The notes: a model not told the origin generated them from the letters alone. Positions 17,585 through 27,893 are shown, numbered from the stretch's first letter. The stretch is 64,000 nucleotides of DNA from Clostridium felsineum DSM 794 (GCF_002006355.2 NZ_CP096980.1:4712001-4776000); one strand, 5' to 3'. A program made the numbers and translations.

Positions 17585-18501
17585 TGAATATTTTAGAAAT
17601 TAAACATTTGTCAAAAAGCTTCGGAAATTTAAACGTATTAGATGATATTAATTTTTCTGTCAAAGAACACTCTGTATTAGGCTTCATAGGAAAAAATGGC
17701 GCAGGTAAAACCACTACCATGAATATGATACTTGGTTTTTTAAAACCTACTCTAGGTGAAATTTATGTGTGCAATGAAAAAGTTATTTATGGTAATTCAA
17801 AAACCAATAAATATCTAGGGTATCTTCCAGATGTACCTGAGTACTATGGATACATGAATCCTTATGAATATTTAAAATTATGTGGAAAGATTTCTGGAGT
17901 AAAAGCTTCCGAAATAAAATCAAAAACAGAAGAGCTTCTAAATCTAGTAGGCCTATACAGCAATAAAAGAAAAATACGAGGTTTTTCAAGAGGTATGAAG
18001 CAACGACTTGGTATAGCTCAAGCTCTAATTAATAATCCAAAGCTTTTAATCTTAGATGAGCCTACTTCGGCCTTAGATCCCAGCGGAAGAAAGGAATTTA
18101 TGGATATACTTTTAAATATAAAAAATAAAACAACAATCATATTCTCTACTCATATACTTTCAGACGTAGAGAGAATAGCTGATAGTATAGGGGTTTTAGA
18201 CCACGGCAAACTGGTTCTACAAGGTAATTTATCTAATATAAAAAGCAGATACAGACATGATACTATTCTTATAGAAACAATCGATGAAAATTCTTTAAAC
18301 TTACTTCAAGAAAAACTAAAAAACTTTCCTTCTATATATGACATAAAAGCGAAAGATAACTCACTTATCTTAAATGTAAATAATGTAGCTGCTACTGGCA
18401 CTCAAATTATAGATTTAGTATCTAAAGAACAAATAGTATTACTAAAATATGAGGTTATGGAACCATCCTTAGAAAATGTATTTCTGGAGGTAACAAAATG
18501 A
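17584..18501 (+). CDS. ABC exporter ATPase (ABC-2 / bacitracin-type)
   Basis: This 305-residue ATPase has Walker A GKNGAGKTT (near 38), signature FSRGMKQR (near 137), Walker B LLILDEPTSALDPSG (near 155) and the H-loop STHILSD. The C-terminal 80 residues form the usual small domain of CcmA/BcrA-like ATPases. Its stop overlaps the permease start by four bases. Family members export lipids, antibiotics or peptides, often giving self-protection. Confidence 0.9.
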   Translation: MNILEIKHLSKSFGNLNVLDDINFSVKEHSVLGFIGKNGAGKTTTMNMILGFLKPTLGEIYVCNEKVIYGNSKTNKYLGYLPDVPEYYGYMNPYEYLKLCGKISGVKASEIKSKTEELLNLVGLYSNKRKIRGFSRGMKQRLGIAQALINNPKLLILDEPTSALDPSGRKEFMDILLNIKNKTTIIFSTHILSDVERIADSIGVLDHGKLVLQGNLSNIKSRYRHDTILIETIDENSLNLLQEKLKNFPSIYDIKAKDNSLILNVNNVAATGTQIIDLVSKEQIVLLKYEVMEPSLENVFLEVTK

Positions 18502-19262
18502 AAAATTTTATTTGTTTCACGCAAAAAGAACTTATAGAATACTTTAGAACCTATAAGTTTTTAATATTACTTTCTGTTTTCTTATTCTTTGGTATGATAA
18601 GCTCCCTTTCTGCAAAGCTTCTTCCAGATATCATATCAAATCTAAGTACCTCTTCAATAAAGATTTCAATGCCTAAACCCACAAGCATAGACGCCTACAC
18701 TCAATTTTTTAAAAATCTCTCTCAGATGGGGCTTATAATTGTAATCCTAATTTTCGGAAACACGCTATCTTCTGAATTATCAAGAGGAACTTTAGTAAAT
18801 ATGCTTTCAAAAGGGCTTTTAAGACGTACTGTTATTTTATCAAAATACACAGCTGCACTTGCACTTTGGACTATAAGCTACACCCTTTCTGCACTTTTAA
18901 ACTACGGCTATACTATTTATCTATTTGATAACAAACCGATAAAGAATCTGTTTCCTTCTCTTTTCTTTTTATGGTTATTTGGCAGCTTTTTAATATCCAT
19001 AATAATTTTTTGTAACACAATAAGTACTGGAAGTTATCCTCCAATTTTATTATGTACTATTTTTTTAGGCATTCTCATTATAATAAATGTAATTCCTAAA
19101 GCAAAAAGCTTCAATCCCATTTCACTTTCTTCTAATAATGTTGAACTTCTAAAAGGATCTTTAAAATTAAGCACACTAAACTCTGCTTCTATAGTATGTG
19201 TTTTAGCCACCTTATTTCTTTTAACTGCATCTATTTTTATATTTAATAGAAGGAAGCTGTAA
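18498..19262 (+). CDS. ABC-2 type permease
   Basis: This 254-residue protein has six predicted membrane segments and a sizeable extracytoplasmic loop after the first, typical of ABC-2 permeases. It carries L-S-S-E-L-S-R-G-T-L-V-N-M-L-S-K-G, the conserved intracellular stretch that meets the ATPase. It is the last gene of the four-gene XRE operon; its stop codon lies inside the terminator stem. Confidence 0.87.
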   Translation: MKNFICFTQKELIEYFRTYKFLILLSVFLFFGMISSLSAKLLPDIISNLSTSSIKISMPKPTSIDAYTQFFKNLSQMGLIIVILIFGNTLSSELSRGTLVNMLSKGLLRRTVILSKYTAALALWTISYTLSALLNYGYTIYLFDNKPIKNLFPSLFFLWLFGSFLISIIIFCNTISTGSYPPILLCTIFLGILIIINVIPKAKSFNPISLSSNNVELLKGSLKLSTLNSASIVCVLATLFLLTASIFIFNRRKL

Positions 19263-19286
19263 ACTATCCACAGCTTCTTATTTTTT
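19253..19286 (+). terminator. Terminator of the XRE-ABC operon
   Basis: GAAGCTGT / ACAGCTTC stem followed by TTATTTTTT. The permease stop codon falls in the loop. Confidence 0.8.
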
Positions 19287-19304
19287 ATCCTTAATTTATC
19301 CACA

Positions 19305-20015
19305 TTACGTGTGCATACTCTGGATATTACTCTTCCTAACTTTAATATTTCTCTGCTTTATAATTTTCATTACAGTATATATGGCAAAAATAACAGTATA
19401 CGAAGTTACTTTTATATTATCAATTCTACCATTAAGTAATACTAACATAATATGTACGTATATCAATAAATAAAATACATACGACAATCTATGAAGCTTC
19501 TTCCATTTAGATCCTTTAAGTTTTCTTTTTGCAAACTTAAAGGATGTTATAAATAAAGGAATCATAATGATAAAAGCAACTATTCCAATTAATATATAAG
19601 CTAAATATAGTGGTGAATTCATTTTACCCTGGAGTATTTTAGGGAGCTTCAAAATTAAAAATCTAACAAAATATACGATTCCGTGAGGTAATATTAATAT
19701 AGAAGCTATAATAGAAAGTTCTGTTCTTACAGTCATTAATTTTCTTCCTACTATCTGTTTTGTACTTAATGCTCCCGCAAACATAACTAAAATAAAAAAT
19801 GATACACCCACACTACCTGTTATAAAAGCTCTTTCAAAATTTAGCATCAAACCATTAAGCTTAGGGTGTGAAACAATTCTTAATATTTCATAAATACTTA
19901 CCGCAATTGAAATAACACTAGCAAAAGTATAATATATTTTATAATTCTTCTTAATACTAGCTGTAAATGCAATAGATAAAATTGCCACAAAAATCATTGA
20001 ATAAACAAAGATCAT
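19305..20015 (-). CDS. Ferric-reductase-like transmembrane protein
   Basis: This 236-residue protein has about seven membrane helices. W-K-K-L-H-R-L-S-Y and the following Y-V-H-I-M carry the paired His expected of haem-ligating ferric-reductase/MsrQ-like membrane domains, with a further His in L-P-H-G-I-V-Y. No NAD- or flavin-binding domain is fused or adjacent. It probably moves electrons across the membrane. A Fur-like box directly upstream argues for iron-responsive expression. Confidence 0.7.
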   Translation of the reverse strand: MIFVYSMIFVAILSIAFTASIKKNYKIYYTFASVISIAVSIYEILRIVSHPKLNGLMLNFERAFITGSVGVSFFILVMFAGALSTKQIVGRKLMTVRTELSIIASILILPHGIVYFVRFLILKLPKILQGKMNSPLYLAYILIGIVAFIIMIPLFITSFKFAKRKLKGSKWKKLHRLSYVFYLLIYVHIMLVLLNGRIDNIKVTSYTVIFAIYTVMKIIKQRNIKVRKSNIQSMHT

Positions 20016-20043
20016 AGTTTTCCTCCTTTGGGTTCTACTAATT

Positions 20044-20062
20044 GATATTGAATATCGTTATC
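20044..20062 (-). promoter_or_regulatory. Fur-like operator
   Basis: GATATTGAATATCGTTATC matches 15 of 19 positions of the classical Fur consensus GATAATGATAATCATTATC by my count and is part of a larger dyad (ATTGATA…TATCAAT). It lies 29 bases upstream of the ferric-reductase-like gene start. Confidence 0.6.
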
Positions 20063-20240
20063 AATTATAGGGCAAAAGGAGAATTCTGTCAAGTAACATA
20101 TGGGACTTGTTTTTAATTTAATTATCGAGATAAAATTTCCTGGTATTCAAAGAGATTTTAACGACAAAGAGGAAAAGCACCCATCTGACCAAAAATAGGG
20201 TTTTTCCCCCAATTAACCCGTAATTTAATTTATTCTATTC

Positions 20241-20269
20241 TTTACATATATTTACTACATTGATATACT
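20241..20269 (+). promoter_or_regulatory. Promoter of the RRNPP regulator
   Basis: TTTACA (20241-20246), a 17-base spacer and TATACT (20264-20269) lie about 49 bases ahead of ATG 20318. An AAGGAAGTGAT ribosome site follows at about 20298-20308. Confidence 0.65.
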
Positions 20270-20317
20270 ATAGTAAGAATATTTTATTACCGTACTTAAA
20301 GGAAGTGATACAGCCAC

Positions 20318-21613
20318 ATGACCACGAATATACTACCTGTTGGAATTAAGATAAAGAAGTTAAGAGAAAAGTACCAGTTAAACCAAGATGATATAGTAGG
20401 TACAGAACTAACACGTAACTTAATTAGTCAGATAGAACATGGAAAAGCCAACTTAACAAAATCCACAGCAGAGCTAATTATCAGAAATACAAAGAAAATA
20501 CTAAATAGGCGGTCAATTCCGTTAGACCCTAAATATAGTGTTGATTATCTGTTAGAAACAGAGGAGTCACAGGCTAAAACTGTATTGACAGTTTATATAA
20601 AGGAATTAAAAGAAGTTAGTGTATATAAAGGTAATAGTAGTTTTGCTGAATGTCTAGAAAAAATTGAAACCCTGTTATCACAATGGGAATTTGGAGATTT
20701 AAAAATTGAGGTATGTGAGATAGCAGGAGATTATTACGCAAATAACAATGAATATCTGAAAGCCTATATTTATTACGAAAACGTAAAATACCTTATAGCC
20801 TGTCAAACTGATATGAGCAGAGTGATATCTGTTTTTCGTAAATTATCAACTATCTATGTTTACAATGGTAAGTACAAAGAAGGTGTCAATACCTGTAAAT
20901 ATGCTTTAAGTAGATTCAAAATGGACAACGCCTATAAAGCGATATTTATGTTTAACATGAGTATGTATTACAATTATCTGAAAGAATACGAAAAGTCATT
21001 GGATGTAATATTAGAATCAGAAAGCCATATAAAACAAGCCTTTCCAGACAGGATTAACGATTTGCTACTACTAAAGGCGTCAAGTCTACATGGTGTAAAA
21101 CATTATGCAGACGCTTTACGTACTTATACAGAGATACTGAACAATGCTGAAAAGGACGATTATAACCGCCTATGCGTATACTATAATAATATGGCTGAAA
21201 TATACTGCTCAATGGGAAATACTGATACTGCTAAAAATTATGTACAGACAGTAAATTCGTATTTAGTTAAGGTTTCAGATGACTTCAAATATTTACCCCA
21301 AATATATTTAGGTTTGGGCAGGGTTTACATTATGTTAAAAGAGCAGGACAAGGGACTGAAATTGCTGTTAAAGGCATTAGAAACTTCCAAGTCATTCAAA
21401 TATCACAGTGTTACAAAAGATATAATTAATGAGTTTACTGGTTTTAATAATGAAGTTACTGGCATAGATTTAAAGGAAGAGTTTGTAATACTTACCCAAA
21501 TTATGGGTTTTATTGATAATAAACTGGTGTATAATATAATGGAATACTTTTCTAGGTTAAATAAAAATGATGAGTTAATTTCCATTTGTAAGTTCTGTAA
21601 AAAGATGGCTTAA
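20318..21613 (+). CDS. RRNPP-type quorum-sensing regulator (HTH + TPR)
   Basis: This is a 431-residue protein. The N-terminal XRE-like helix-turn-helix spans about residues 8-60 (I-K-K-L-R-E-K, N-L-I-S-Q-I-E-H-G-K). The rest is a right-handed helical TPR array (about 90-430) with recurring A-Y-x-Y, A-L/A-Y and Y-Y-N-N-M-A-E-I-Y-C-S-M-G-N repeats. This size and order is that of RRNPP receptors (Rap/NprR/PlcR/PrgX type), which bind a short imported peptide. The diagnostic neighbour is present: a small secreted-peptide gene 40 bases downstream on the same strand. Clostridium acetobutylicum has several such receptor-peptide pairs affecting solvent formation and sporulation. The target genes here are not known. 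Confidence 0.88.
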   Translation: MTTNILPVGIKIKKLREKYQLNQDDIVGTELTRNLISQIEHGKANLTKSTAELIIRNTKKILNRRSIPLDPKYSVDYLLETEESQAKTVLTVYIKELKEVSVYKGNSSFAECLEKIETLLSQWEFGDLKIEVCEIAGDYYANNNEYLKAYIYYENVKYLIACQTDMSRVISVFRKLSTIYVYNGKYKEGVNTCKYALSRFKMDNAYKAIFMFNMSMYYNYLKEYEKSLDVILESESHIKQAFPDRINDLLLLKASSLHGVKHYADALRTYTEILNNAEKDDYNRLCVYYNNMAEIYCSMGNTDTAKNYVQTVNSYLVKVSDDFKYLPQIYLGLGRVYIMLKEQDKGLKLLLKALETSKSFKYHSVTKDIINEFTGFNNEVTGIDLKEEFVILTQIMGFIDNKLVYNIMEYFSRLNKNDELISICKFCKKMA

Positions 21614-21653
21614 AGCCACAAATTTGAGTAAAGTGAAAGAGGGGATTTTGTAT

Positions 21654-21782
21654 ATGAAGTTTAAAAAGTTTAAGTTAAAAAAGGTAGTTTGTGTGACATT
21701 ATTAGCTTGTGTTGTTATTGGGTATTTATCTGTGGGAGGACATGCTTCTATTTTAGCTAATTTCCCTGGATTAACTTGGTAA
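21654..21782 (+). CDS. Pheromone precursor peptide paired with the RRNPP regulator
   Basis: This is a 42-residue peptide read directly from the DNA. It has a very basic N-terminus (five Lys within MKFKKFKLKK), a hydrophobic export core (about residues 11-25) and a C-terminal tail ending in NFPGLTW. GAGGGG at about 21640-21645 precedes ATG 21654. This is the classic Phr/PapR/Qsp layout: export by Sec, cleavage outside, uptake of a 5-10 residue C-terminal peptide by an oligopeptide permease and binding to the TPR receptor. NFPGLTW or a neighbour-length version is the probable signal. A terminator directly follows. Confidence 0.85.
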   Translation: MKFKKFKLKKVVCVTLLACVVIGYLSVGGHASILANFPGLTW

Positions 21783-21792
21783 AAAGAGTACC

Positions 21793-21824
21793 AAGGACAG
21801 TGGAATTTTTCCCTGTCCTTTTCC
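21793..21824 (+). terminator. Terminator of the RRNPP-pheromone operon
   Basis: AAGGACAG / CTGTCCTT stem with a T-rich loop and tail, 10 bases after the pheromone stop. The remaining 253 bases to the helicase gene hold no gene that I can see. Confidence 0.8.
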
Positions 21825-22077
21825 TAATCCTACTTTATACTCTTATCATTCTCTTTGTTAATTAAGTATACGATACATTTCATTTTAATCTAGGAAACTA
21901 ACATCAATTAAAAATGGAGTGCATCAAAATTTAGTTTTGTAATAGACCTATTTCTTATTTATATAATATCAATTTTCTTTAAAAAATAAATATTGAATTT
22001 TAGATTTTTCATAACATGCTAAAACTATACGTTGCCAACTAAATGCTTCTCCTTAAAAGCATCTGTGATAACAGAAC

Positions 22078-25000
22078 TTAGCTTTCATTATTATTTATTA
22101 TAACTTTATCATCTATGGTTTTTATTCTTTTACTATTAATCAATTCACTATAAGCTACTTTCATTGAATCTATAATTTTTGTCCCTGATCTATTAAATCC
22201 GAATACTTTTGCTGTTATGCTAAGTAAATCATTCACCTCAATTCCAAAGCTTCTATCTATAATTGTTATCATTGCCTCCGATAATTCTTCTTTAGCAATA
22301 TATTGTATTGGTCGTATATTTTCATCCTTTTCAGATGGTATTCTTACACACACATCTTCATTTCCTTTTAACCAACAGAAATCACTCTTCATTTCAATTA
22401 AATTATTAAGCATATAGTCAATCGCATTTTTTACACCTTTTTTCACTTTTATTGTAACCTTTTGATTCCCAAAAAGTGCAGCTACCCTTTTACATAATAA
22501 ATCAAAATGTATAGGATATTCATTATTAACAACATGAACAATAACATCTGATAAATACTTATTATAATTAAAACTTTTTTCAACTTCATAAATATTTGTT
22601 TCTTTGTAGAATGTAAATCCAAATGGATTATCCTTTTTCAAATTCTCTTGATCTGTTTCCACTAAATAATCTGAATTATCCGATACTTTTTCATTGTTAT
22701 TTTTTGACATGTATATATCTTCAAAATTATTATCATATTGAGCTATTGCCTTATCAATTGCTTCAATTAATTTATTCCCTTCTGTAGTTCTATCCTTTAC
22801 CCAATCAGTAGACCATATTCTATAAATTTTCCATCCTATATTCTCCAAAACAGATTGTCTTAATCTATCACGTTCTCTTGCAGTTCTTGCTGAGTGATAT
22901 GCTGCACCATCACACTCAATTCCAATTACAAAAATTCCATTCAATGTAGGATGCTTCACTGCTAAATCGATACGATAACCTGAACATCCTACTTGTGTAA
23001 TTACATTATATCCTTTCATAACTAAAAAATCATATACTGATTCTTCAAAAGGTGATTCTAAACATATACTTTCAGAAACTGTTATTTCATTTTCTAAAGC
23101 ATTTACACCTTGTATTGCAAACTCCATATAATTTTTTAACATCCTAACACCTTTGGAATTAGTTCTATCCAAATCTATATCTGTAGGCAAAATAGAACCC
23201 ACTAATTTTATATTATATTTAGCCCTAGTTATTGCAACATTTAATCTTCTATAACCACCATTTCTACTTAATGGTCCAAGATTCATATACATCCTTCCAT
23301 TTATATCTTTAGCATATCCTATACTAAAAATAATTGTATCTCTCTCATCACCTTGAACATTTTCAAGATTTTTAATAAAAAATGCATCTTCTTTATCTTC
23401 ATTAAAAAATTCTTCGTATTTAGAATTACTTATCCTTAAATCATTAATTGCAATTTCTATAGCATGTTGTTGTGATTGACTAAAAGTAACCACTCCAAGT
23501 GAACGATTTGGGAATTTATTAATATGTTCAAATACCATTTCAGCAACTTTCTTCGCCTCTATAGAATTGCACTTCTTACCATTTCTTTCATATATCCCAT
23601 CTTTAACATATATATATTCGACACCATTATCTTTCACTTTATCTACATTTGATGGGAAGGTAATTAAATTTCCACCATATATTTTTATATTTGAAAATGC
23701 AATAAGATGTTCATGCTTACTTCGATAATGCCATAATAAAGTTCGCTCTGGTAAAGCGCTTAATGCCTCATCTAAGACTGATTCATACGAATTGACATCA
23801 TCAACATCTTCCTCCTCATCATCAAAATCTTCGTCTGAAATATTGGAATTAAAAAAATTTGTTGGTGGCAGTTGTTCCTTATCTCCTGCAATAATTACTT
23901 GCTTTCCTCTATAAATTGCACCTATAGCATCTTCTGTACATACCTGTGAAGCTTCATCAAATATAACCACATCAAAGTTGTATTCATCTGATTCTAAAAA
24001 CATACTAACAGATAGAGGTGACATCATTAAACATGGTTTTAATGTCAAAATTAGTTCTGGAATACTTTTAAATAAATTTCTTAATGACATAATTTTTCTT
24101 TGCTTGTTTGCCTCTCTTTTTAATATTCCAACCTCATCTCTAGAAGAAGTAATTAAATTTGCGTCTGGTAGACTGTTAATTAATCTCTCTTTAATTCTAT
24201 ATTTTGCAATATCAAGTTGCTTTATATCTAACCTTGAGAAATTGCTTATTCTATCTTTTTGAATTCTACTTCTAAATTCAATTATAGCTGGCTTATTAGT
24301 TATCGCAGTATCCAACCATAATCTATAAAATCTTTTTAAAAATACTGGTACAATCATATTACTTTTAAATTTAGCATTTTCAATTTTATCAATATATTCT
24401 TCTAACCCAATTTCTATACATTTTTCTCGAGAGTTTCTATAATCTATCCACATCTCAAGCAATGCAATATTACTTAAACATAACTCAATTCTTCCTATCA
24501 AATCATTTAACTCTGCACCTATTAATTCTTCTTTCTTTTCAAAAAGATTAACAAACCATTGAAAATCAGCTTTTATATCATTATACTTTTCACATAAATT
24601 ATCATGTTCTTCTCTAACTTTTTCAATAAACTTCTTATTACCACAAACTAATTTATTAAAATTTTCAGGTAATTCAAATTCTATAACTTTCTTTTTAAAA
24701 TTTTCGAACCATTCTAATTTGTTTAATATTCCAACCCAATCACTATTAATTCCCTGATATAAAAATTCAAATTTATTTTTTATATCGTTCGATTTTTCAC
24801 TAATTTCTAAACTTATATTTTGAATTTTTATTAGACTTGTCAAATCATTAATAGAATCACTATATTTGATATTTTTTGTGCTATATGTTTTTAATTTATT
24901 ATATGCCTTCTCCAAAATATTAAAATCACATAAAATCTCTTGCAAAAACTTAACTCCTGAAATAATATCTAATTTATATATTATCTTTTCTGATTGAAGT

Positions 25001-27603
25001 ATCTTTCCTAATTCATCAATATCCTTATTATTGACAATACATTTTTGAAACTTGTTGTATATATTCTCTACTTCCGTCATATTACTATTTATTAAAAGCT
25101 TTTTAATTATATCTGGTATTCCTTCATTACCATAATATTCTTTAATCTTTCTATAATCCCCTAATGATTTTTTTAATTCTTCATAATTCGTATATTCTTT
25201 TTTGAAATAATTACCAAAGAAAGTAACAAATTTTTGCTCATTATTTTTAAAGTATTCCTTCAAGTCATTAATATCTTTTATTTGATTTAATACTTCTACG
25301 CATGTTTTATCATCAATCTTTTTAATAACTTTATTTGAATATGATTTTAATATATTTTTATCATTTCTGTAATTTTTATTTAATTGCTTAAAAAATGATG
25401 TATACTTCGTTTTAAATTTTGATAATATTCTTTCAAAATCAATATCAAGTATTTTAATATCATAATTCTTTCTCAATTCTTCAATTTTCTTAGTAAGTTC
25501 AAAATATTTATGTTCCATTTCTAAAAATACTTTCTCAATTATTTCAAATTTATCATCTTCAAACCAAACTGGAATTGGTTTTGGATTTAGCATTAAAAGA
25601 CTTAATAATTCACATTTGGCTCTAATATATTCTATAGTTAAAAATTTACTGTCTACTCCTAATATGTCGGATGTTTTTCTACTTACCTCTTCAACTTCTT
25701 CAAAATTATTAATAGTATTCTCTATAATAATTTTTATATTTGAGCACTCATTGATTATTTGATCATCTTTATCTTTATACGTCTCATAATTCAAAAACTT
25801 TTTTACGTTATTCAAAAATAATTCTAAATCATCATATGTTTTTTTTGCATCAATTAAAAAATAGCTTTTATCATATTTTTCTTCAATTTCACTTACTAAA
25901 TCCAAATATTCATTTTTAGTTTTATTTAATTCATGAGCATATTGAGACAATTCTTTTATGTCTGTTTGATTAAACCAATTAAAAGGAACTATAGGCGATT
26001 TCATAGAAATTTCCAATATTAAAGATAATTCTTTAATATTAGAGATAGATATTGATATTGGTAATTTATATTTAGCTATAATTTCAAAACAAAAATTATT
26101 TATTTCCTTAAGTTTAGGTAACAAATCTTTTAAGTGCTTTTCAATATCATATCTTAGTTCATTTGAAACAATATGAATATTACTATTTCTCCATGGGTTC
26201 AATAGTAAATCATCTTTGTTCTCTCTCAATGCTTTCGAAAATTTTTCTAAATAATATTTATACTCATTAAACCTCTCATTATCTATTTCTGCTACATTTT
26301 CAATATTAAAAATTACACTTTCAACATCTAATAATCTTGATAAATAACCATTCACTTCATATATGCTCTTCTTAAAAGGTTCACATTTCATATGTAATTC
26401 TCTATCATATTCATTTAATTTATCTCTTTCAAATTTTAATGCATCTAGCTCATATAATGCCTCATCTTGCAATTTAACTTTATTTACATTAAGCATTTTA
26501 ACTAATTGCTTTATTATTTCCTTTTTATTTGCCCTATAACTATGCAGCGTTAAACAAAAATCTCCCAAACCTGCCGCATCTAATCTTTTATAAACTACTT
26601 CAATTGCTGCCATTTTTTCTGATACAAACAATATCTTTTTTCCATCTGCCAAAGATTCAGATATTATATTGGTAATTGTTTGACTTTTTCCTGTTCCAGG
26701 TGGTCCTTGAAGTACAAAGCTAATACCTTTTTTAGCATATAAAATTGCATCTTGCTGACTTGCATCTGCATCTAATACTTGAAATAATTCTGAAGGTTTT
26801 GTTTTATTATCATGATCATAATTATTTAATGAACTGGATGGCTCTAGCAGTTGATTATCCTCACCTGAAATTGCTGTTATTATAGGATTAAGTTCTATCT
26901 TATCTCTATTTTTTTCTAAATCCTTATACATATTTATCTTCAAAAAAGATAATAATGATAAACTTGAATTTCTATCTACACTCCAATTATTATTAACAAC
27001 TATTTCCTCAATAGTTTTAAAATAATTATTTAAATCCCCTTCATCAGTATCAAATTCTGGTAATGCTATTCCAAAATCATTTTCCAATTTAAACGCCAAA
27101 GTAGGATTTACAACTATTTCATCATCGTCTAAGCTTAATATAAAAGGTTCTGTTAATGATTCTAAAGTAATCTTTACAGGAATTAATATTATAGGTGATA
27201 CTAATATTTGAGTTGAATTAAAATTTTCTTTCCAATTAAGAAAGCCTAATGATAAGTATAAAGTATTTATTCCTTGTTCTTCTTTTGCTAACCTTGACTT
27301 ATTTCTTAGATTTGATAGAGTTTTCTGTTGTTCATATATCGTCTGATTTGTTTCAATATCTCCCTTTACAATACTATTTGTTTCCTCTATATCACTATCC
27401 TCTAAATTTTCCATGTAACTAGGCTTACTAAATTTCAACTTTTTTTCTTCTACTACTAGCTCCTTATATAGTTCATCTATACAAGGAGTTACTATTTTTA
27501 AAGTAGATCTTTTGTTTTCCTTATAATTAATCAGTTTATTTCTTTTTCCTAAATCAAGCAATTTCTTCTTCCAATTGTCAATTTTAATGTCAAGAACAGA
27601 CAT
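22078..27603 (-). CDS. Giant DUF4011 / SF1 helicase / Vsr-like nuclease / DUF3320 protein (putative anti-phage)
   Basis: This is an 1841-residue protein. DUF4011 fills about residues 5-290, opening with W-K-K-K-L-L-D-L-G-K-R-N-K-L-I-N. Walker A GPPGTGKSQT lies near 300, and a long coiled-coil-rich insert spans about 370-1150. SF1 motif II IFDEASQ lies near 1213, followed by AGDKEQLPPT and the later helicase motifs QGDERD and NVAITRAK. A short REase/Vsr-like nuclease domain has I-D-L-A-V near 1550, I-E-C-D-G-A-A-Y-H near 1565 and R-I-W-S-T-D-W near 1590. DUF3320 ends the protein. GGGAGG gives ATG 27603 as start. I recall DUF4011-helicase-Vsr proteins being listed among single-gene anti-phage systems (named Hhe in defence-system surveys). 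It lies downstream of a type I restriction system, which fits a defence block. Confidence 0.85.
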   Translation of the reverse strand: MSVLDIKIDNWKKKLLDLGKRNKLINYKENKRSTLKIVTPCIDELYKELVVEEKKLKFSKPSYMENLEDSDIEETNSIVKGDIETNQTIYEQQKTLSNLRNKSRLAKEEQGINTLYLSLGFLNWKENFNSTQILVSPIILIPVKITLESLTEPFILSLDDDEIVVNPTLAFKLENDFGIALPEFDTDEGDLNNYFKTIEEIVVNNNWSVDRNSSLSLLSFLKINMYKDLEKNRDKIELNPIITAISGEDNQLLEPSSSLNNYDHDNKTKPSELFQVLDADASQQDAILYAKKGISFVLQGPPGTGKSQTITNIISESLADGKKILFVSEKMAAIEVVYKRLDAAGLGDFCLTLHSYRANKKEIIKQLVKMLNVNKVKLQDEALYELDALKFERDKLNEYDRELHMKCEPFKKSIYEVNGYLSRLLDVESVIFNIENVAEIDNERFNEYKYYLEKFSKALRENKDDLLLNPWRNSNIHIVSNELRYDIEKHLKDLLPKLKEINNFCFEIIAKYKLPISISISNIKELSLILEISMKSPIVPFNWFNQTDIKELSQYAHELNKTKNEYLDLVSEIEEKYDKSYFLIDAKKTYDDLELFLNNVKKFLNYETYKDKDDQIINECSNIKIIIENTINNFEEVEEVSRKTSDILGVDSKFLTIEYIRAKCELLSLLMLNPKPIPVWFEDDKFEIIEKVFLEMEHKYFELTKKIEELRKNYDIKILDIDFERILSKFKTKYTSFFKQLNKNYRNDKNILKSYSNKVIKKIDDKTCVEVLNQIKDINDLKEYFKNNEQKFVTFFGNYFKKEYTNYEELKKSLGDYRKIKEYYGNEGIPDIIKKLLINSNMTEVENIYNKFQKCIVNNKDIDELGKILQSEKIIYKLDIISGVKFLQEILCDFNILEKAYNKLKTYSTKNIKYSDSINDLTSLIKIQNISLEISEKSNDIKNKFEFLYQGINSDWVGILNKLEWFENFKKKVIEFELPENFNKLVCGNKKFIEKVREEHDNLCEKYNDIKADFQWFVNLFEKKEELIGAELNDLIGRIELCLSNIALLEMWIDYRNSREKCIEIGLEEYIDKIENAKFKSNMIVPVFLKRFYRLWLDTAITNKPAIIEFRSRIQKDRISNFSRLDIKQLDIAKYRIKERLINSLPDANLITSSRDEVGILKREANKQRKIMSLRNLFKSIPELILTLKPCLMMSPLSVSMFLESDEYNFDVVIFDEASQVCTEDAIGAIYRGKQVIIAGDKEQLPPTNFFNSNISDEDFDDEEEDVDDVNSYESVLDEALSALPERTLLWHYRSKHEHLIAFSNIKIYGGNLITFPSNVDKVKDNGVEYIYVKDGIYERNGKKCNSIEAKKVAEMVFEHINKFPNRSLGVVTFSQSQQHAIEIAINDLRISNSKYEEFFNEDKEDAFFIKNLENVQGDERDTIIFSIGYAKDINGRMYMNLGPLSRNGGYRRLNVAITRAKYNIKLVGSILPTDIDLDRTNSKGVRMLKNYMEFAIQGVNALENEITVSESICLESPFEESVYDFLVMKGYNVITQVGCSGYRIDLAVKHPTLNGIFVIGIECDGAAYHSARTARERDRLRQSVLENIGWKIYRIWSTDWVKDRTTEGNKLIEAIDKAIAQYDNNFEDIYMSKNNNEKVSDNSDYLVETDQENLKKDNPFGFTFYKETNIYEVEKSFNYNKYLSDVIVHVVNNEYPIHFDLLCKRVAALFGNQKVTIKVKKGVKNAIDYMLNNLIEMKSDFCWLKGNEDVCVRIPSEKDENIRPIQYIAKEELSEAMITIIDRSFGIEVNDLLSITAKVFGFNRSGTKIIDSMKVAYSELINSKRIKTIDDKVIINNNES

Positions 27604-27824
27604 GATTACTCCTCCCAATTAATAAACATCATATAAAATATACATTTTTTTTGTATTTACACTGAATTTAATAGCAAAGAAAAAAGCACATATATTATAT
27701 CTATTAAAATTATTGACCTATAATAACTACTTTATATTAAGTTTTAGTTTTTAGAAAATTAGTGATAAAAATTTTTCTCTACTACATAGTTAAATAATTC
27801 GTATTGTTGAGGTTATTAAATAAT

Positions 27825-27876
27825 GAATAGTTAAATCATATCTAAAGCAATGCTACTGTATATAATTTAACTATTC
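27825..27876. repeat. Inverted repeat between hsdS and the helicase gene
   Basis: GAATAGTTAAAT (27825-27836) and ATTTAACTATTC (27865-27876) are perfect 12-base arms around a 28-base loop. It lies just past the hsdS stop with no T run, so it may be a weak terminator. It suggests that the helicase gene has its own promoter in the remaining 200 bases, where I see no gene. Confidence 0.5.
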
Positions 27877-27893
27877 ACTGCTCTCACTTTTAA

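Noticed and set aside
23978..24262. Plus-strand frame within the giant helicase gene
   Set aside because: It is an antisense shadow of a conserved coding region with no ribosome site.
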